A stretch of DNA of 64,000 bases, from positions 2,852,001-2,916,000 of the forward strand of contig OY781043.1 in the NCBI GenBank assembly GCA_963676165.1, written 5' to 3'. Position numbers and translations under genes: made by a program. Each line of letters opens with the position of its first letter. The first letter of the stretch is position 1. The notes beneath the pieces are model-generated. The model ran no database searches. It was not told the DNA's origin and saw nothing but the letters and a program-made list of their open reading frames with translations. The stretch comes from JAQIBY01 sp963676165. GTDB taxonomy: Bacteria > Bacteroidota > Bacteroidia > Bacteroidales > ML635J-15. Shown here one piece after another: positions 26,220-34,741 of this stretch.

Positions 26220-27201
26220 CTTTATCGTTATCGGGAAAAATGAAGGTTGGAAATTAAGCACATGCCTTCAAAGCATCTTAAAAGCTGTTAACCATTCCAA
26301 GTGCTCCGATTTTGAAATCATATATGTTGATTCAAAATCTACTGATGACAGTATTGAAAGAGCGAAGAAATTTCCCGGAGTAAAAACCTACCGCATTACT
26401 GGTCATTGCAATGCTGCAATTGCAAGAAACACAGGGGCTAATGAAGCAAAAGGAGACATCTTTTACTTCATCGATGGAGATATGGAAATTGATGATAGTT
26501 TTCTTTCCAAGGTAATCCAAAATGATGAATTAATATATGACTGTGTCACAGGTCATCTTGATGATTACTTCTACAATAAGCAGGGAGAATTTCTGACTAA
26601 ACAAGCGAGAACATACACAAACAACCTTCCTGAAAAAGAACAACGAATTAAATTCAATGGGGGTATTTTTCTTGTAAAGCGGACTGTTTGGGAACAGCTG
26701 AAAGGTATGAGAACCAAGTACAAAGTTAATGAAGATATCGACTTATCCTTAAGGATACATCTGGGAGGGTTCGAAATATACAGGATGCCATATCTCATTA
26801 CAAAGCATCATACCATTGAGTATCTCAACGAAAATAGAATGTTTCACATGCTGAAAAGTCATCATGTGATGTATCCGGCGATAATATTACGAGATTTCAT
26901 TTTTAAAAAAGTTGTTTGGCAACGTTCAGTCAGATCACAATATACTGCATTTCTACTGATCATTTCGATTATTTTATTCGTAATAGGTCTTCAAATGGCA
27001 GCTCTCACTTCCGTTATTTTCTATATACTAGCAACAAGCTTTCGGATTTCAGTCAACACAAAACGGTCACATACCATACAAAATAAAGGTAAATACATCT
27101 TTAAAAGGTTTGCATTTCAAATCTGTAATGATGTTTTGTTCATCACTGGATTATTGTTTTTCTATCCCAAAAGTCCAAAACCAGAATACATAAAAGCATA
27201 G
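26212..27201 (+). CDS. Glycosyltransferase family 2 with C-terminal membrane segments
   Basis: A 329-residue GT2 enzyme: ISFIVIGKNEGWKLSTCL at the start, YVDSKSTDDS near residue 42, the metal-binding DGDME near 90 and a KVNEDIDLSLR acceptor-site block near 175. From about residue 245 two hydrophobic segments (QYTAFLLIISIILFVIGLQ and the next) probably anchor it to the inner membrane. It adds one sugar of the repeat unit, but which sugar cannot be told. The start overlaps the pyruvyl transferase gene by 8 bases. Confidence 0.85.
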   Translation: MISFIVIGKNEGWKLSTCLQSILKAVNHSKCSDFEIIYVDSKSTDDSIERAKKFPGVKTYRITGHCNAAIARNTGANEAKGDIFYFIDGDMEIDDSFLSKVIQNDELIYDCVTGHLDDYFYNKQGEFLTKQARTYTNNLPEKEQRIKFNGGIFLVKRTVWEQLKGMRTKYKVNEDIDLSLRIHLGGFEIYRMPYLITKHHTIEYLNENRMFHMLKSHHVMYPAIILRDFIFKKVVWQRSVRSQYTAFLLIISIILFVIGLQMAALTSVIFYILATSFRISVNTKRSHTIQNKGKYIFKRFAFQICNDVLFITGLLFFYPKSPKPEYIKA

Positions 27202-27210
27202 TAAACAAGA

Positions 27211-28359
27211 ATGTTACAAAGTTTCCTTGTATATGGAATAACATCTGTCCTTTTGATCATATTCGGATCAACTGCAGCTCGTAGGGAAAGAATTTATTCA
27301 ACACACGGTTTTAAAACACCATTTTGGACGTGGGAAATTATCTTTTCCTTACTTATATTTGCCATAGTATCTGGAATAAGATGGAATGTTGGTGTTGATC
27401 ATTTAGCATACCTAAACAATTATCAACAATACCAAACGTTTGGAAATTTTCTCCTTAATAAGGAGCCAGGCTTCGAATTCCTAACAAAAACCATGGCTTC
27501 TTGCAACTTACACTTCTCCATATACTTCGGAATTCTTGCATTCATTCAGATCTTCTTCATATATTATGCAATCAGAAATGAAAGGTATTTAATGCCATTT
27601 ATTGGTGCAATAATCATATTAGGTCCTGAGTATCTAAGTTGGATGAATGGGATACGTCAATTAATTGCTGCATGTATATTTGTCTTTTCCATTCAATTCA
27701 TAAAAAAAAGAAAGCTATTACACTATATCATAACCATATTAATTGCTGCATCTTTTCATAAGTCTGCTATTTTCTTAGTCATATTCTATTTCATACCGGA
27801 AAAAGATTATTTTAAAAATAAGTACTTAAACTTAGGCCTTTTAGCACTAACTCTGATTATCGGTTCCAGTCCTTCCTGGATAAATTCAATAGATTTCCTT
27901 GACAATATATTGAAACAGATTGGATATGATTGGTACGCAGAAAACCTATCACTTCTTTTAGAAGATCATCGGAGCTCTGCAATAGGTCCAAGAAGACTTT
28001 CAATACTATTGATAAACGCATTTATCATTTGGTTTTCACCGCAACTAAAACACAGATACAAAACGACAAGCTTCAACACCTATTTTAACTTTTCCTTTAT
28101 TGGAATCCTATTATACAACCTTTTAGCAAATACTAGTCATGTATTTCTAAGGCCTCTGAGCTATTTCACAATATTCCTTGCTCTAACAAGCTCATACCTG
28201 TTGCACTTCATATGGGAGAGCAATAAAAACAAATTATCCATAAAATTTATAATCATTTTTCTGATTGCAATTTCCTATACCATTTTTTCTGTCATTGCTG
28301 ACTATGGAAAAGGTCAAATGGATTGGAGCAATTATAAATTCTTCTGGGATTATGTCTAA
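27211..28359 (+). CDS. wzy: EpsG-family O-antigen/capsule polymerase (Wzy-like)
   Basis: A 382-residue, very hydrophobic protein with roughly ten membrane helices. The EpsG-type features are a GIRWNVGVDHLAYL block near residue 55, a FGILAFIQIFFIYYAI helix, and the WMNGIRQLIAACIF block near 145 (R and Q conserved in EpsG). It would polymerise flipped repeat units at the periplasmic face. The assignment rests on topology and these motifs, because Wzy proteins diverge strongly. The next gene begins 8 bases before its end. Confidence 0.8.
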   Translation: MLQSFLVYGITSVLLIIFGSTAARRERIYSTHGFKTPFWTWEIIFSLLIFAIVSGIRWNVGVDHLAYLNNYQQYQTFGNFLLNKEPGFEFLTKTMASCNLHFSIYFGILAFIQIFFIYYAIRNERYLMPFIGAIIILGPEYLSWMNGIRQLIAACIFVFSIQFIKKRKLLHYIITILIAASFHKSAIFLVIFYFIPEKDYFKNKYLNLGLLALTLIIGSSPSWINSIDFLDNILKQIGYDWYAENLSLLLEDHRSSAIGPRRLSILLINAFIIWFSPQLKHRYKTTSFNTYFNFSFIGILLYNLLANTSHVFLRPLSYFTIFLALTSSYLLHFIWESNKNKLSIKFIIIFLIAISYTIFSVIADYGKGQMDWSNYKFFWDYV

Positions 28360-29410
28360 TAATAAAAGCAGTATACTCACTATAGGCACCGACTATCAAA
28401 ATCCATCAGGTGGGATTGCATTTGTATTACAGGAATATGCAATGCTTTTTCGCCCCTTCAACTTTATATGTACAACAAAATCACGTGGAAAAATATCAAA
28501 AGCATTCACACTAATAAGTGCATTAATAAAATTCACTTACGCTCTTATTTTCAAAGACATCAGGATCATTCATATACATTCAGCCTCATATAATTCCTTC
28601 TTCCGCAAACTAATTTTTGTCAAGATTGCATTGAGGTTTAAAAAGAAAATAATCTTGCACATACACGGTGGTTCCTTTAACACCTTTTATGAAAATAGTA
28701 AGGACAACAAGAGAGAAAAAATTAAATACATCATCAACAAAGTTGATGGAATCGTTTGCTTATCAAAATTCTGGGAATCATATTTCTCAAGTAATTTTAA
28801 CCCAAAAAGAATTTACATCATTCCGAATATTGTTCCATCTCCAAAAGAATGGAATGCAATAAAAAATAACCGAAAACAATATCACTTTCTATTTCTGGGA
28901 AAGGTTTGTAAAGAAAAAGGTTGTTGGGATCTACTGGAAGTCATTCATGAAAATAAAACTCTTCTTTGGGGGAAAGCAATATTTCACATTGGTGGCAATG
29001 GAGAAACCGAAAAACTCAAACAATTAATTAAGGAATATAACATAGCAGACATCGTAAAATTTGAAGGATGGATCAGTGGAGATAAAAAAATCAAACTTCT
29101 TCAAAATTCAGATATTTACATTCTCCCATCATACAATGAAGGTTTACCTATTTCAATCCTGGAAGCCATGTCTTATTCCATGCCGATTCTTTCAACAACA
29201 GTGGGTGGAATCCCGGAAGTCGTAGATGAAAGCAATGGCATTTTAACAGAACCTGGTAACAAAGTACAACTTTGGGAGAGCATTCAACTCTTATTATCAA
29301 AAACGCCAGAGGAACGAGCTGCAATGGGATTAAATTCTTACAACAAAGTAAAACCTCACTTGCCCTCTTCAGTTAAAGAAGAACTGGACAGTCTCTATAA
29401 AAATCTCTAG
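28352..29410 (+). CDS. Glycosyltransferase family 4
   Basis: A 352-residue GT-B enzyme. The N-terminal part has the QNPSGGIAFVLQEY acceptor loop and HIHGGSF near residue 105. The C-terminal domain shows HFLFLGKVCKEKGCWDLL near 180, ILPSYNEGLPISILEAMS near 255 (the EX7E motif) and GGIPEVV near 287. The frame is open to 28265, but the ATG at 28352 aligns with the conserved N-terminus and overlaps the polymerase gene by 8 bases. It probably adds a sugar from a nucleotide donor in the cytoplasm. Confidence 0.87.
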   Translation: MSNNKSSILTIGTDYQNPSGGIAFVLQEYAMLFRPFNFICTTKSRGKISKAFTLISALIKFTYALIFKDIRIIHIHSASYNSFFRKLIFVKIALRFKKKIILHIHGGSFNTFYENSKDNKREKIKYIINKVDGIVCLSKFWESYFSSNFNPKRIYIIPNIVPSPKEWNAIKNNRKQYHFLFLGKVCKEKGCWDLLEVIHENKTLLWGKAIFHIGGNGETEKLKQLIKEYNIADIVKFEGWISGDKKIKLLQNSDIYILPSYNEGLPISILEAMSYSMPILSTTVGGIPEVVDESNGILTEPGNKVQLWESIQLLLSKTPEERAAMGLNSYNKVKPHLPSSVKEELDSLYKNL

Positions 29411-29429
29411 TAACCTGACAGCATCAAGA

Positions 29430-30821
29430 ATGCACGACAGTAAATCAATACATAACTATATGCATGCTAAAAGATTTTCAGTTGATAAGATTTTCCAAAC
29501 AATAACACAAAATAATAATTTTACAAATTGGATATTACTTACTTTAAATCGTTTTCCATCACTTTTATATGGTAAAGCTTATAGACGCAAAAAACAATTA
29601 ATCGATAAACCCTTTAATTATGAAAGCACTCTTTTGTCAATTGTAAATAAGGCTATTGATGAGGTTCCATACTACAATAAAAAATATGCTAGAATAAATG
29701 ACATATCGGAATTTTCAAAACAAATTGACTTTATTGACAAAGATATCGTCATTGAAAATTATCAAAGTTTCTTTTCAGAATATTTTGATTCCACTAAGTA
29801 TATAACTGGGACAACAGGTGGAACAAGTGGAAAATCCATGAAAATAACGATTCCTAGAAATAGATATAATTTTGAACTTCCTGTAGTGCATAGTTTCTGG
29901 GAAAGAGTTGGTTGGAATTATAATAAAAGAGCTGTTATACGAAATCACAAACTCTCTGAAAACCAAAACTACAAAATTAACCCAATAACTAAAGAAATTA
30001 TTTTTGATGCGTTCAGGCTAAACAATGAATATATATCTATTATACATAATACACTAAAGAAACATCACATACAATATATTCAAGCTTATCCATCAACAGC
30101 ATTTTTATTTTGCACTTTATGCAAAAAACTCAACTTAGATTTAAACTTCCTTAAAGGAATTTTCACAAGTTCAGAAGCTGTACTAGACTTCCAAAGAAAT
30201 TTAATTGTTAATGAATTAAAAATACCTCTATACAATTTTTATGGACACAGTGAAAAGTTAGTTATTGGAGGATATTGTGAAAAGAAAGACTATATACATT
30301 TTGAACCATCATACGGATATGCGGAATTAATTGATCAAAATGGAAATACAATTAATACCCCAGGAGAAATTGGCGAAATTGTAGCAACAGGTTTTAACAA
30401 CCCAGGAATGCCATTAATTCGCTATAAAACTGGAGATTTCGCAGAGTATGTTGGCAAAGAATGTAAATTTTGTGGAAGAAAAGGGCTCATTGTTAGAAAT
30501 ATAATTGGACATCATACACACAATTTAATCTATAAAAAAGACGGAACCTATACTAGCACTGCTGCCCTTAACCTACATAACAATTTATTAAATAAAATCA
30601 ATGGGATGCAATATATTCAAACAGAAAAAGGGCATTTAACTGTAAACATTATTAAAAACGACAATTTTCTTATTAATGATGAAATTAAGTTTCTAAAACA
30701 CTTTAAAAATTCAATGGGTTCTGAAAATGTTGTAGAACTAAATTTCACTACAAAACTTAAAAGTTTACCTAATGGGAAATTCCCTCTTTTAATCAGTTCT
30801 ATTAATGACAAATTTTTATAA
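29430..30821 (+). CDS. PaaK/CapK-like adenylate-forming enzyme
   Basis: A 463-residue member of the phenylacetate-CoA ligase-like family. The phosphate-binding loop TGTTGGTSGKSMKI is near residue 130, the aromatic FYGHSEKLVI block near 270, and the PLIRYKTGD motif near 330 with the ribose-binding Asp. A CxxC (CKFCGRKG) follows at about 347. Family members in capsule loci (CapK) are thought to activate an acyl group for transfer to the glycan. The substrate is unknown. The gene is AT-rich even for this operon, and its end overlaps the next gene by 17 bases. Confidence 0.82.
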   Translation: MHDSKSIHNYMHAKRFSVDKIFQTITQNNNFTNWILLTLNRFPSLLYGKAYRRKKQLIDKPFNYESTLLSIVNKAIDEVPYYNKKYARINDISEFSKQIDFIDKDIVIENYQSFFSEYFDSTKYITGTTGGTSGKSMKITIPRNRYNFELPVVHSFWERVGWNYNKRAVIRNHKLSENQNYKINPITKEIIFDAFRLNNEYISIIHNTLKKHHIQYIQAYPSTAFLFCTLCKKLNLDLNFLKGIFTSSEAVLDFQRNLIVNELKIPLYNFYGHSEKLVIGGYCEKKDYIHFEPSYGYAELIDQNGNTINTPGEIGEIVATGFNNPGMPLIRYKTGDFAEYVGKECKFCGRKGLIVRNIIGHHTHNLIYKKDGTYTSTAALNLHNNLLNKINGMQYIQTEKGHLTVNIIKNDNFLINDEIKFLKHFKNSMGSENVVELNFTTKLKSLPNGKFPLLISSINDKFL

Positions 30822-32004
30822 CTCTTTCAACTCTCTCAAAACCTACTGCGAAACCGAAAACTTTGCTGGTTGGGATCCATATGATGGGCTGAACTCTAAA
30901 ATATTTCAGGCTACTCCTTTCAAACATTGGGATCTCGCGAGACTGACTTGGATTCAGAGCCTTAAACGTTGTCCGGTTAATCTAAGAAAGATTTTATTCG
31001 TCCCGAAAGAACACAATGCCAAAGGGATTGCACTCTTTCTTACAGGATATTGCAACTTGTATAATCATATTAAATCAACTGGTAATGAGGGATACGGATC
31101 AGAAGAAGAAATTCTTGAAAAAATAAACTATCTGGCAGAGCTTCTCATTTCTCTGCAAAGCAGAGGTTACAGTGGAGCATGCTGGGGCTATAATTTCGAC
31201 TGGCAAGCCAGAAGAATTCTATTCTTCCCTAAAAACACACCAACAGTTGTCGCAACATCTTTTGCAATAAATGCTCTGTTCGAAGCATACAAAATTACAC
31301 AAAATAAGAAATACAAAAACATTGCAATATCTGCTGCAGATTTTGTCATTAAAGACTTAAACAGAACAGAAAAAGACAATGGTTTTTTGTTCTCATATTC
31401 CCCGCTAAAAGGGAATAACACTGTATATAACGCATCCTTGCTTGGAAGCAAATTACTTGCCCAGGTTTATGAATATACAAATGATCCGGAACATAAGCAA
31501 GTAGCGAAAGAAAGCGTCAATGCAGTTATTCAGGCTCAAAACGAGAATGGGTCATGGGTATATGGTGAATTACCTGTTCAAAACTGGATTGACAGCTTTC
31601 ATACTGGTTACAATCTTGAAGCACTCTCTGTATACATGGAAAAAACAGAGGATAATTCAGTAAAACAAGCTATTGAAAAAGGATTTGAATATTACATATC
31701 GAACTTCTTTTTGAAAGACGGCACACCAAAATATTATCATGACAAAACCTATCCTATCGATATCCACTGTCCTGCCCAACTCTTGACAACACTGAGTTTC
31801 ATCAATCAATTTCAGGGAAACAAAGAGCTCGTCGATAGGGTAATGAATTGGAGTATTAAAAACATGCAAAGTAAAAAAGGCTACTTCTATTATCAGCTCA
31901 AACCATCATGGAGTTCAAAAATACCATACATGAGATGGAGTAACGCTTTCATGTTTTATGCCATGTCCTTTTACATCAAAGAATCCATTCCTTCAAATAA
32001 ATAA
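30805..32004 (+). CDS. Alpha/alpha-toroid (six-hairpin-like) protein of polysaccharide locus, function unknown
   Basis: A 399-residue protein that looks like an alpha/alpha-barrel of glycosidase or terpene-cyclase type: repeated helix pairs with Gly/Trp turns such as RGYSGACWGYNFDW near 118, QNENGSWVYGELPVQNWIDS near 250 and IDSFHTGYNLEALS near 265. No signal peptide is seen, so it should be cytoplasmic. Homologues in capsule clusters are often labelled delta-aminolevulinate dehydratase, but no feature of that enzyme is visible. It could be a lyase, epimerase or scaffold. It overlaps the PaaK-like gene by 17 bases, so the two may work together. Confidence 0.6.
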   Translation: MTNFYNSFNSLKTYCETENFAGWDPYDGLNSKIFQATPFKHWDLARLTWIQSLKRCPVNLRKILFVPKEHNAKGIALFLTGYCNLYNHIKSTGNEGYGSEEEILEKINYLAELLISLQSRGYSGACWGYNFDWQARRILFFPKNTPTVVATSFAINALFEAYKITQNKKYKNIAISAADFVIKDLNRTEKDNGFLFSYSPLKGNNTVYNASLLGSKLLAQVYEYTNDPEHKQVAKESVNAVIQAQNENGSWVYGELPVQNWIDSFHTGYNLEALSVYMEKTEDNSVKQAIEKGFEYYISNFFLKDGTPKYYHDKTYPIDIHCPAQLLTTLSFINQFQGNKELVDRVMNWSIKNMQSKKGYFYYQLKPSWSSKIPYMRWSNAFMFYAMSFYIKESIPSNK

Positions 32005-32007
32005 ACA

Positions 32008-32706
32008 ATGCAGGTTGTAAACATAAACTCCATCAACATCTACCCTTTTCAATCAAGGGAAATGTTGATCGCCTCTGCTTTCGAACAGGAAAAAATGCTG
32101 ATCGCCATTAATGCAGAAAAAATACTACATGCCAATGACCAAACCCGCAAAATAATCAATGATAACATTGGGTATGCGGATGGTATCGGAGCAGTTATGG
32201 CTCTAAAAAAGAAGGGTAAAAAGAATGCTGTCAAAATTCCAGGTTGTGAACTTTGGATTGATATTGTAAAGGCTCACCATAAGGATAAAAGCTTCTATCT
32301 GATTGGTGGAAAACAAGAAGTTATTGAACAAACAGTACAAAAACTAAACGCAGATTTTCCGAACATTAATATTGTTGCCTGGAGAAACGGATACATACAA
32401 ACAGAAGTAGAGGAAAATGCGCTCATCAATGACATAGAAAATAAAAAACCAGATGTAGTTTTTGTCGCCATGGGATCTCCTAAACAAGAAATGCTGATGC
32501 AAACAATGCAACAGAAACATACTGCAGTCTATCAAGGTTTAGGTGGAAGCTTTGACGTTTATACGGGAAATGTAAAACGTGCTCCAAAATGGTGGATTAA
32601 CCATAAACTTGAATGGGCATACCGGCTATTAAAACAACCTACGCGTATAAAGCGGCAAGTACATCTTTTGCGGTTCTTCCTGCTCGTAAAATTCAATAAA
32701 ATTTAA
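32008..32706 (+). CDS. WecG/TagA/CpsF-family glycosyltransferase
   Basis: A 232-residue GT26 enzyme: INAEKILHAND near residue 34, the YADGIGAVMALKKKG block with the active-site Asp near 57, IPGCELW near 78 and VFVAMGSPKQEMLMQ near 153. Family members transfer ManNAc or ManNAcA from UDP to lipid-linked GlcNAc. The next gene encodes the epimerase that makes UDP-ManNAc, which supports this being the second step after the WecA-like transferase at 34742. Confidence 0.9.
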   Translation: MQVVNINSINIYPFQSREMLIASAFEQEKMLIAINAEKILHANDQTRKIINDNIGYADGIGAVMALKKKGKKNAVKIPGCELWIDIVKAHHKDKSFYLIGGKQEVIEQTVQKLNADFPNINIVAWRNGYIQTEVEENALINDIENKKPDVVFVAMGSPKQEMLMQTMQQKHTAVYQGLGGSFDVYTGNVKRAPKWWINHKLEWAYRLLKQPTRIKRQVHLLRFFLLVKFNKI

Positions 32707-32727
32707 AACAAGACACAATAACCCAGA

Positions 32728-33822
32728 ATGAAAGTTACTCTTATTGCAGGTGCAAGACCTAATTTCATGAAAATTGCACCCATTATTCATGCCATTAAAA
32801 AGCAGAAACAGCGTGGTGCTGAGATTTCATATCGCCTTGTCCATACAGGTCAGCATTATGACAAATACATGTCAGATGATTTCTTTGAGCAGTTACAAAT
32901 TCCTATGCCAGATGTGAATCTAGGCGCAGGTGGAGGAACACAGGCAGAGCAAACAGCCAACATCATGGTGGGTTTTGAAAAAGAACTCATGGCAAATCCA
33001 ACTGATCTAGTCATTGTGGTTGGCGATGTTACTTCATCCATGGCATGTGCTGTAACTGCACAAAAGTTATGTACTAAAGTCGCTCATGTTGAAGGTGGAA
33101 TCCGATCTAATGACTGGACAATGCCAGAAGAAGTCAACCGAATTGTAACAGATTCCATCAGTAATTATTTTTTCACAACATCCAAACTTGCAAATGAGAA
33201 TCTTAGAAAAAGTGGTGTTGCTGATGAAAAGATTTTCTTTGTTGGAAACACAATGATTGACTCATTGCTAGGCAACATGAGCAAATTTTCAAAACCAGAA
33301 ATTTGGAATGATTTATCGTTAAGCGAAAAATCCTATTTGGTTATGACCCTACATCGTCCGGCTAATGTAGATGAAGAAGGAAAGCTAAAGCACATGATTG
33401 ATGAAATCATGACAAACTCAAGAGAATACCCTGTTGTCTTCCCAGTTCACCCAAGGACAGCTAAAATTCTCGAGAACTTAGGCATCAGGCATGACAGACT
33501 TCATATGACAAAGCCTATGTCATATCTTGAATTCAACTACATAGTAAAGCATGCTAAGGCCGTTGTCACAGATTCAGGAGGAATCACTGAAGAAACAACT
33601 GTTATGCACGTACCATGCATGACGCTTCGAGACAACACAGAACGACCAGAAACAATTACCATGGGTACAAACGAATTGATTGGAACAAATCCTGATGCAA
33701 TCAAGCCTGCTATGGACATCCTATTTAGCGGACAGTGGAAAACCGGTGCTATTCCAGAATTATGGGATGGTCATACTGCTGAAAGAATTGTGGATATTAT
33801 ATTAAACAAACTCTCAATTTAG
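32728..33822 (+). CDS. wecB: UDP-N-acetylglucosamine 2-epimerase (non-hydrolysing)
   Basis: A 364-residue GT-B-fold epimerase. Motifs are IAGARPNFMKIAPI at the N-terminus, VHTGQHYDKYMS near 39, VVGDVTSSMACAV near 95, AHVEGGIRSNDWTMPEEVNR near 113, and a C-terminal TDSGGITEET near 288. It converts UDP-GlcNAc to UDP-ManNAc in the cytoplasm. Placed 21 bases after the WecG/TagA-like gene, it supplies that enzyme's donor. No UDP-ManNAc dehydrogenase (wecC) gene is nearby, so the sugar is probably used as ManNAc, unless wecC lies elsewhere. Confidence 0.93.
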   Translation: MKVTLIAGARPNFMKIAPIIHAIKKQKQRGAEISYRLVHTGQHYDKYMSDDFFEQLQIPMPDVNLGAGGGTQAEQTANIMVGFEKELMANPTDLVIVVGDVTSSMACAVTAQKLCTKVAHVEGGIRSNDWTMPEEVNRIVTDSISNYFFTTSKLANENLRKSGVADEKIFFVGNTMIDSLLGNMSKFSKPEIWNDLSLSEKSYLVMTLHRPANVDEEGKLKHMIDEIMTNSREYPVVFPVHPRTAKILENLGIRHDRLHMTKPMSYLEFNYIVKHAKAVVTDSGGITEETTVMHVPCMTLRDNTERPETITMGTNELIGTNPDAIKPAMDILFSGQWKTGAIPELWDGHTAERIVDIILNKLSI

Positions 33823-34226
33823 TGAACCGTCGAAAAATCACTGTTCTTTACTGGGGCATTTTCAATGTATGTATTCTGTTAATGGCCCTGATGAATTTGG
33901 AAGGCTTATTTCCTGAAATAAATTTCGCAAAATATGCAGATACAAGACATGTAATAACATTTGTAGTTTTCGTGCCTTTCAGCAGTATTTGTTTTCCCAA
34001 ACTTAACCTATTTTACATAATAGGCATTTCCTTATTGTTTGCCAATGGGATTGAATTCGCTCAGGAACTCTTTACTGCAGGAGTAAGAAATTTCACTTGG
34101 TCAGATTTATGGTACGATTTTCTTGGAATTTCTATAGGCGTTCTCATTCTTCTGATTTGGGAAACAATCAACAAAAATAAAAGCAGAACTGTAAAAATAA
34201 GTAAGAAAGAAAAACTTCTGCCTTAG
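33822..34226 (+). CDS. VanZ-family small membrane protein
   Basis: A 134-residue protein with four hydrophobic helices (about 7-27, 43-62, 64-82 and 98-118). The FANGIEFAQELF block and SDLWYDFLGISIG near residue 90 are typical of VanZ-like proteins. The start is a GTG overlapping the wecB stop by one base. The last codons and the TAG stop (34224-34226) lie inside the left flanking repeat of the four-helix-bundle cassette, so the original C-terminus may have been changed by that insertion. The function of VanZ-like proteins in capsule loci is unknown. Confidence 0.75.
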   Translation: MNRRKITVLYWGIFNVCILLMALMNLEGLFPEINFAKYADTRHVITFVVFVPFSSICFPKLNLFYIIGISLLFANGIEFAQELFTAGVRNFTWSDLWYDFLGISIGVLILLIWETINKNKSRTVKISKKEKLLP

Positions 34227-34715
34227 GACTTAACACTTCTGCCTTAAAAACACATACTATGGAAACAAATGATTTATCAAAAAGATTGTTATCATTTTCT
34301 GTGAGAACAATAAAGTTCTTAAGAACTCTGCCGTACGAAACAGAATACAAAGTAATTCGGTATCAGCTGATAAAGAGTGCAACATCCACAGGAGCAAATT
34401 ATGAAGAAGCTCAAGCTGCAGTGTCGAAAGCTGACTTTCATAATAAAATTAAAATATCACTCAAGGAGATGATGGAAAGCAGATACTGGTTAAAAGTCAT
34501 CAAAGAAATAATTGATACTGACATTCCTGCAGATCTCAATTTTCTTATCAAAGAATCTGATGAATTAAATAAAATTCTTGGAAGCATTGCTGTTAAAACT
34601 AAAAAATAAGGAAGAAAGTCACAAGTAAGAAGGCAATAAGTAAGCAGTAAGCACTTTACACTTCTGCCTTAACACTTATCACTTTTGCCTTAGGACTTAA
34701 GATTTCTGCCTTTAA
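34214..34715. repeat. Repeat-flanked four-helix-bundle cassette
   Basis: A 20-base sequence (ACTTCTGCCTTAGGACTTAA) at 34214-34233 recurs in direct orientation at 34681-34700 with one mismatch. The distance is 467 bases and only the small gene at 34259 lies between. Shorter copies of the word CTTCTGCCTTA occur at 34235-34245 and 34660-34671, and inverted relatives (AAGGCA..., AAGCAGTAAG) around 34630-34650. The layout suggests an inserted unit, but no transposase is present. Confidence 0.5.
34259..34609 (+). CDS. Four-helix-bundle protein (23S rRNA intervening-sequence protein family, S23-like)
   Basis: A 116-residue all-helical protein. The family hallmarks are LPYETEYKVIRYQLIKSATS near residue 26, then GANYEEAQAAVSKADF, then KISLKEMMESRYWLKVIKE. 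The fold is that of proteins coded in 23S rRNA intervening sequences and of the DGR accessory protein Avd. No rRNA or reverse transcriptase is near. It interrupts a capsule operon, has its own flanking direct repeats and no link to glycan synthesis. A decayed relative lies at 39927-40288. Function unknown. Confidence 0.85.
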   Translation: METNDLSKRLLSFSVRTIKFLRTLPYETEYKVIRYQLIKSATSTGANYEEAQAAVSKADFHNKIKISLKEMMESRYWLKVIKEIIDTDIPADLNFLIKESDELNKILGSIAVKTKK

Positions 34716-34741
34716 AATCAAAACACTAAAACAACAATAGA

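Noticed and set aside
30805..32004. Delta-aminolevulinic acid dehydratase label often given to this family
   Set aside because: No metal-binding Cys cluster or active-site lysine pattern of that enzyme is visible. The repeat pattern is of the alpha/alpha-toroid kind.
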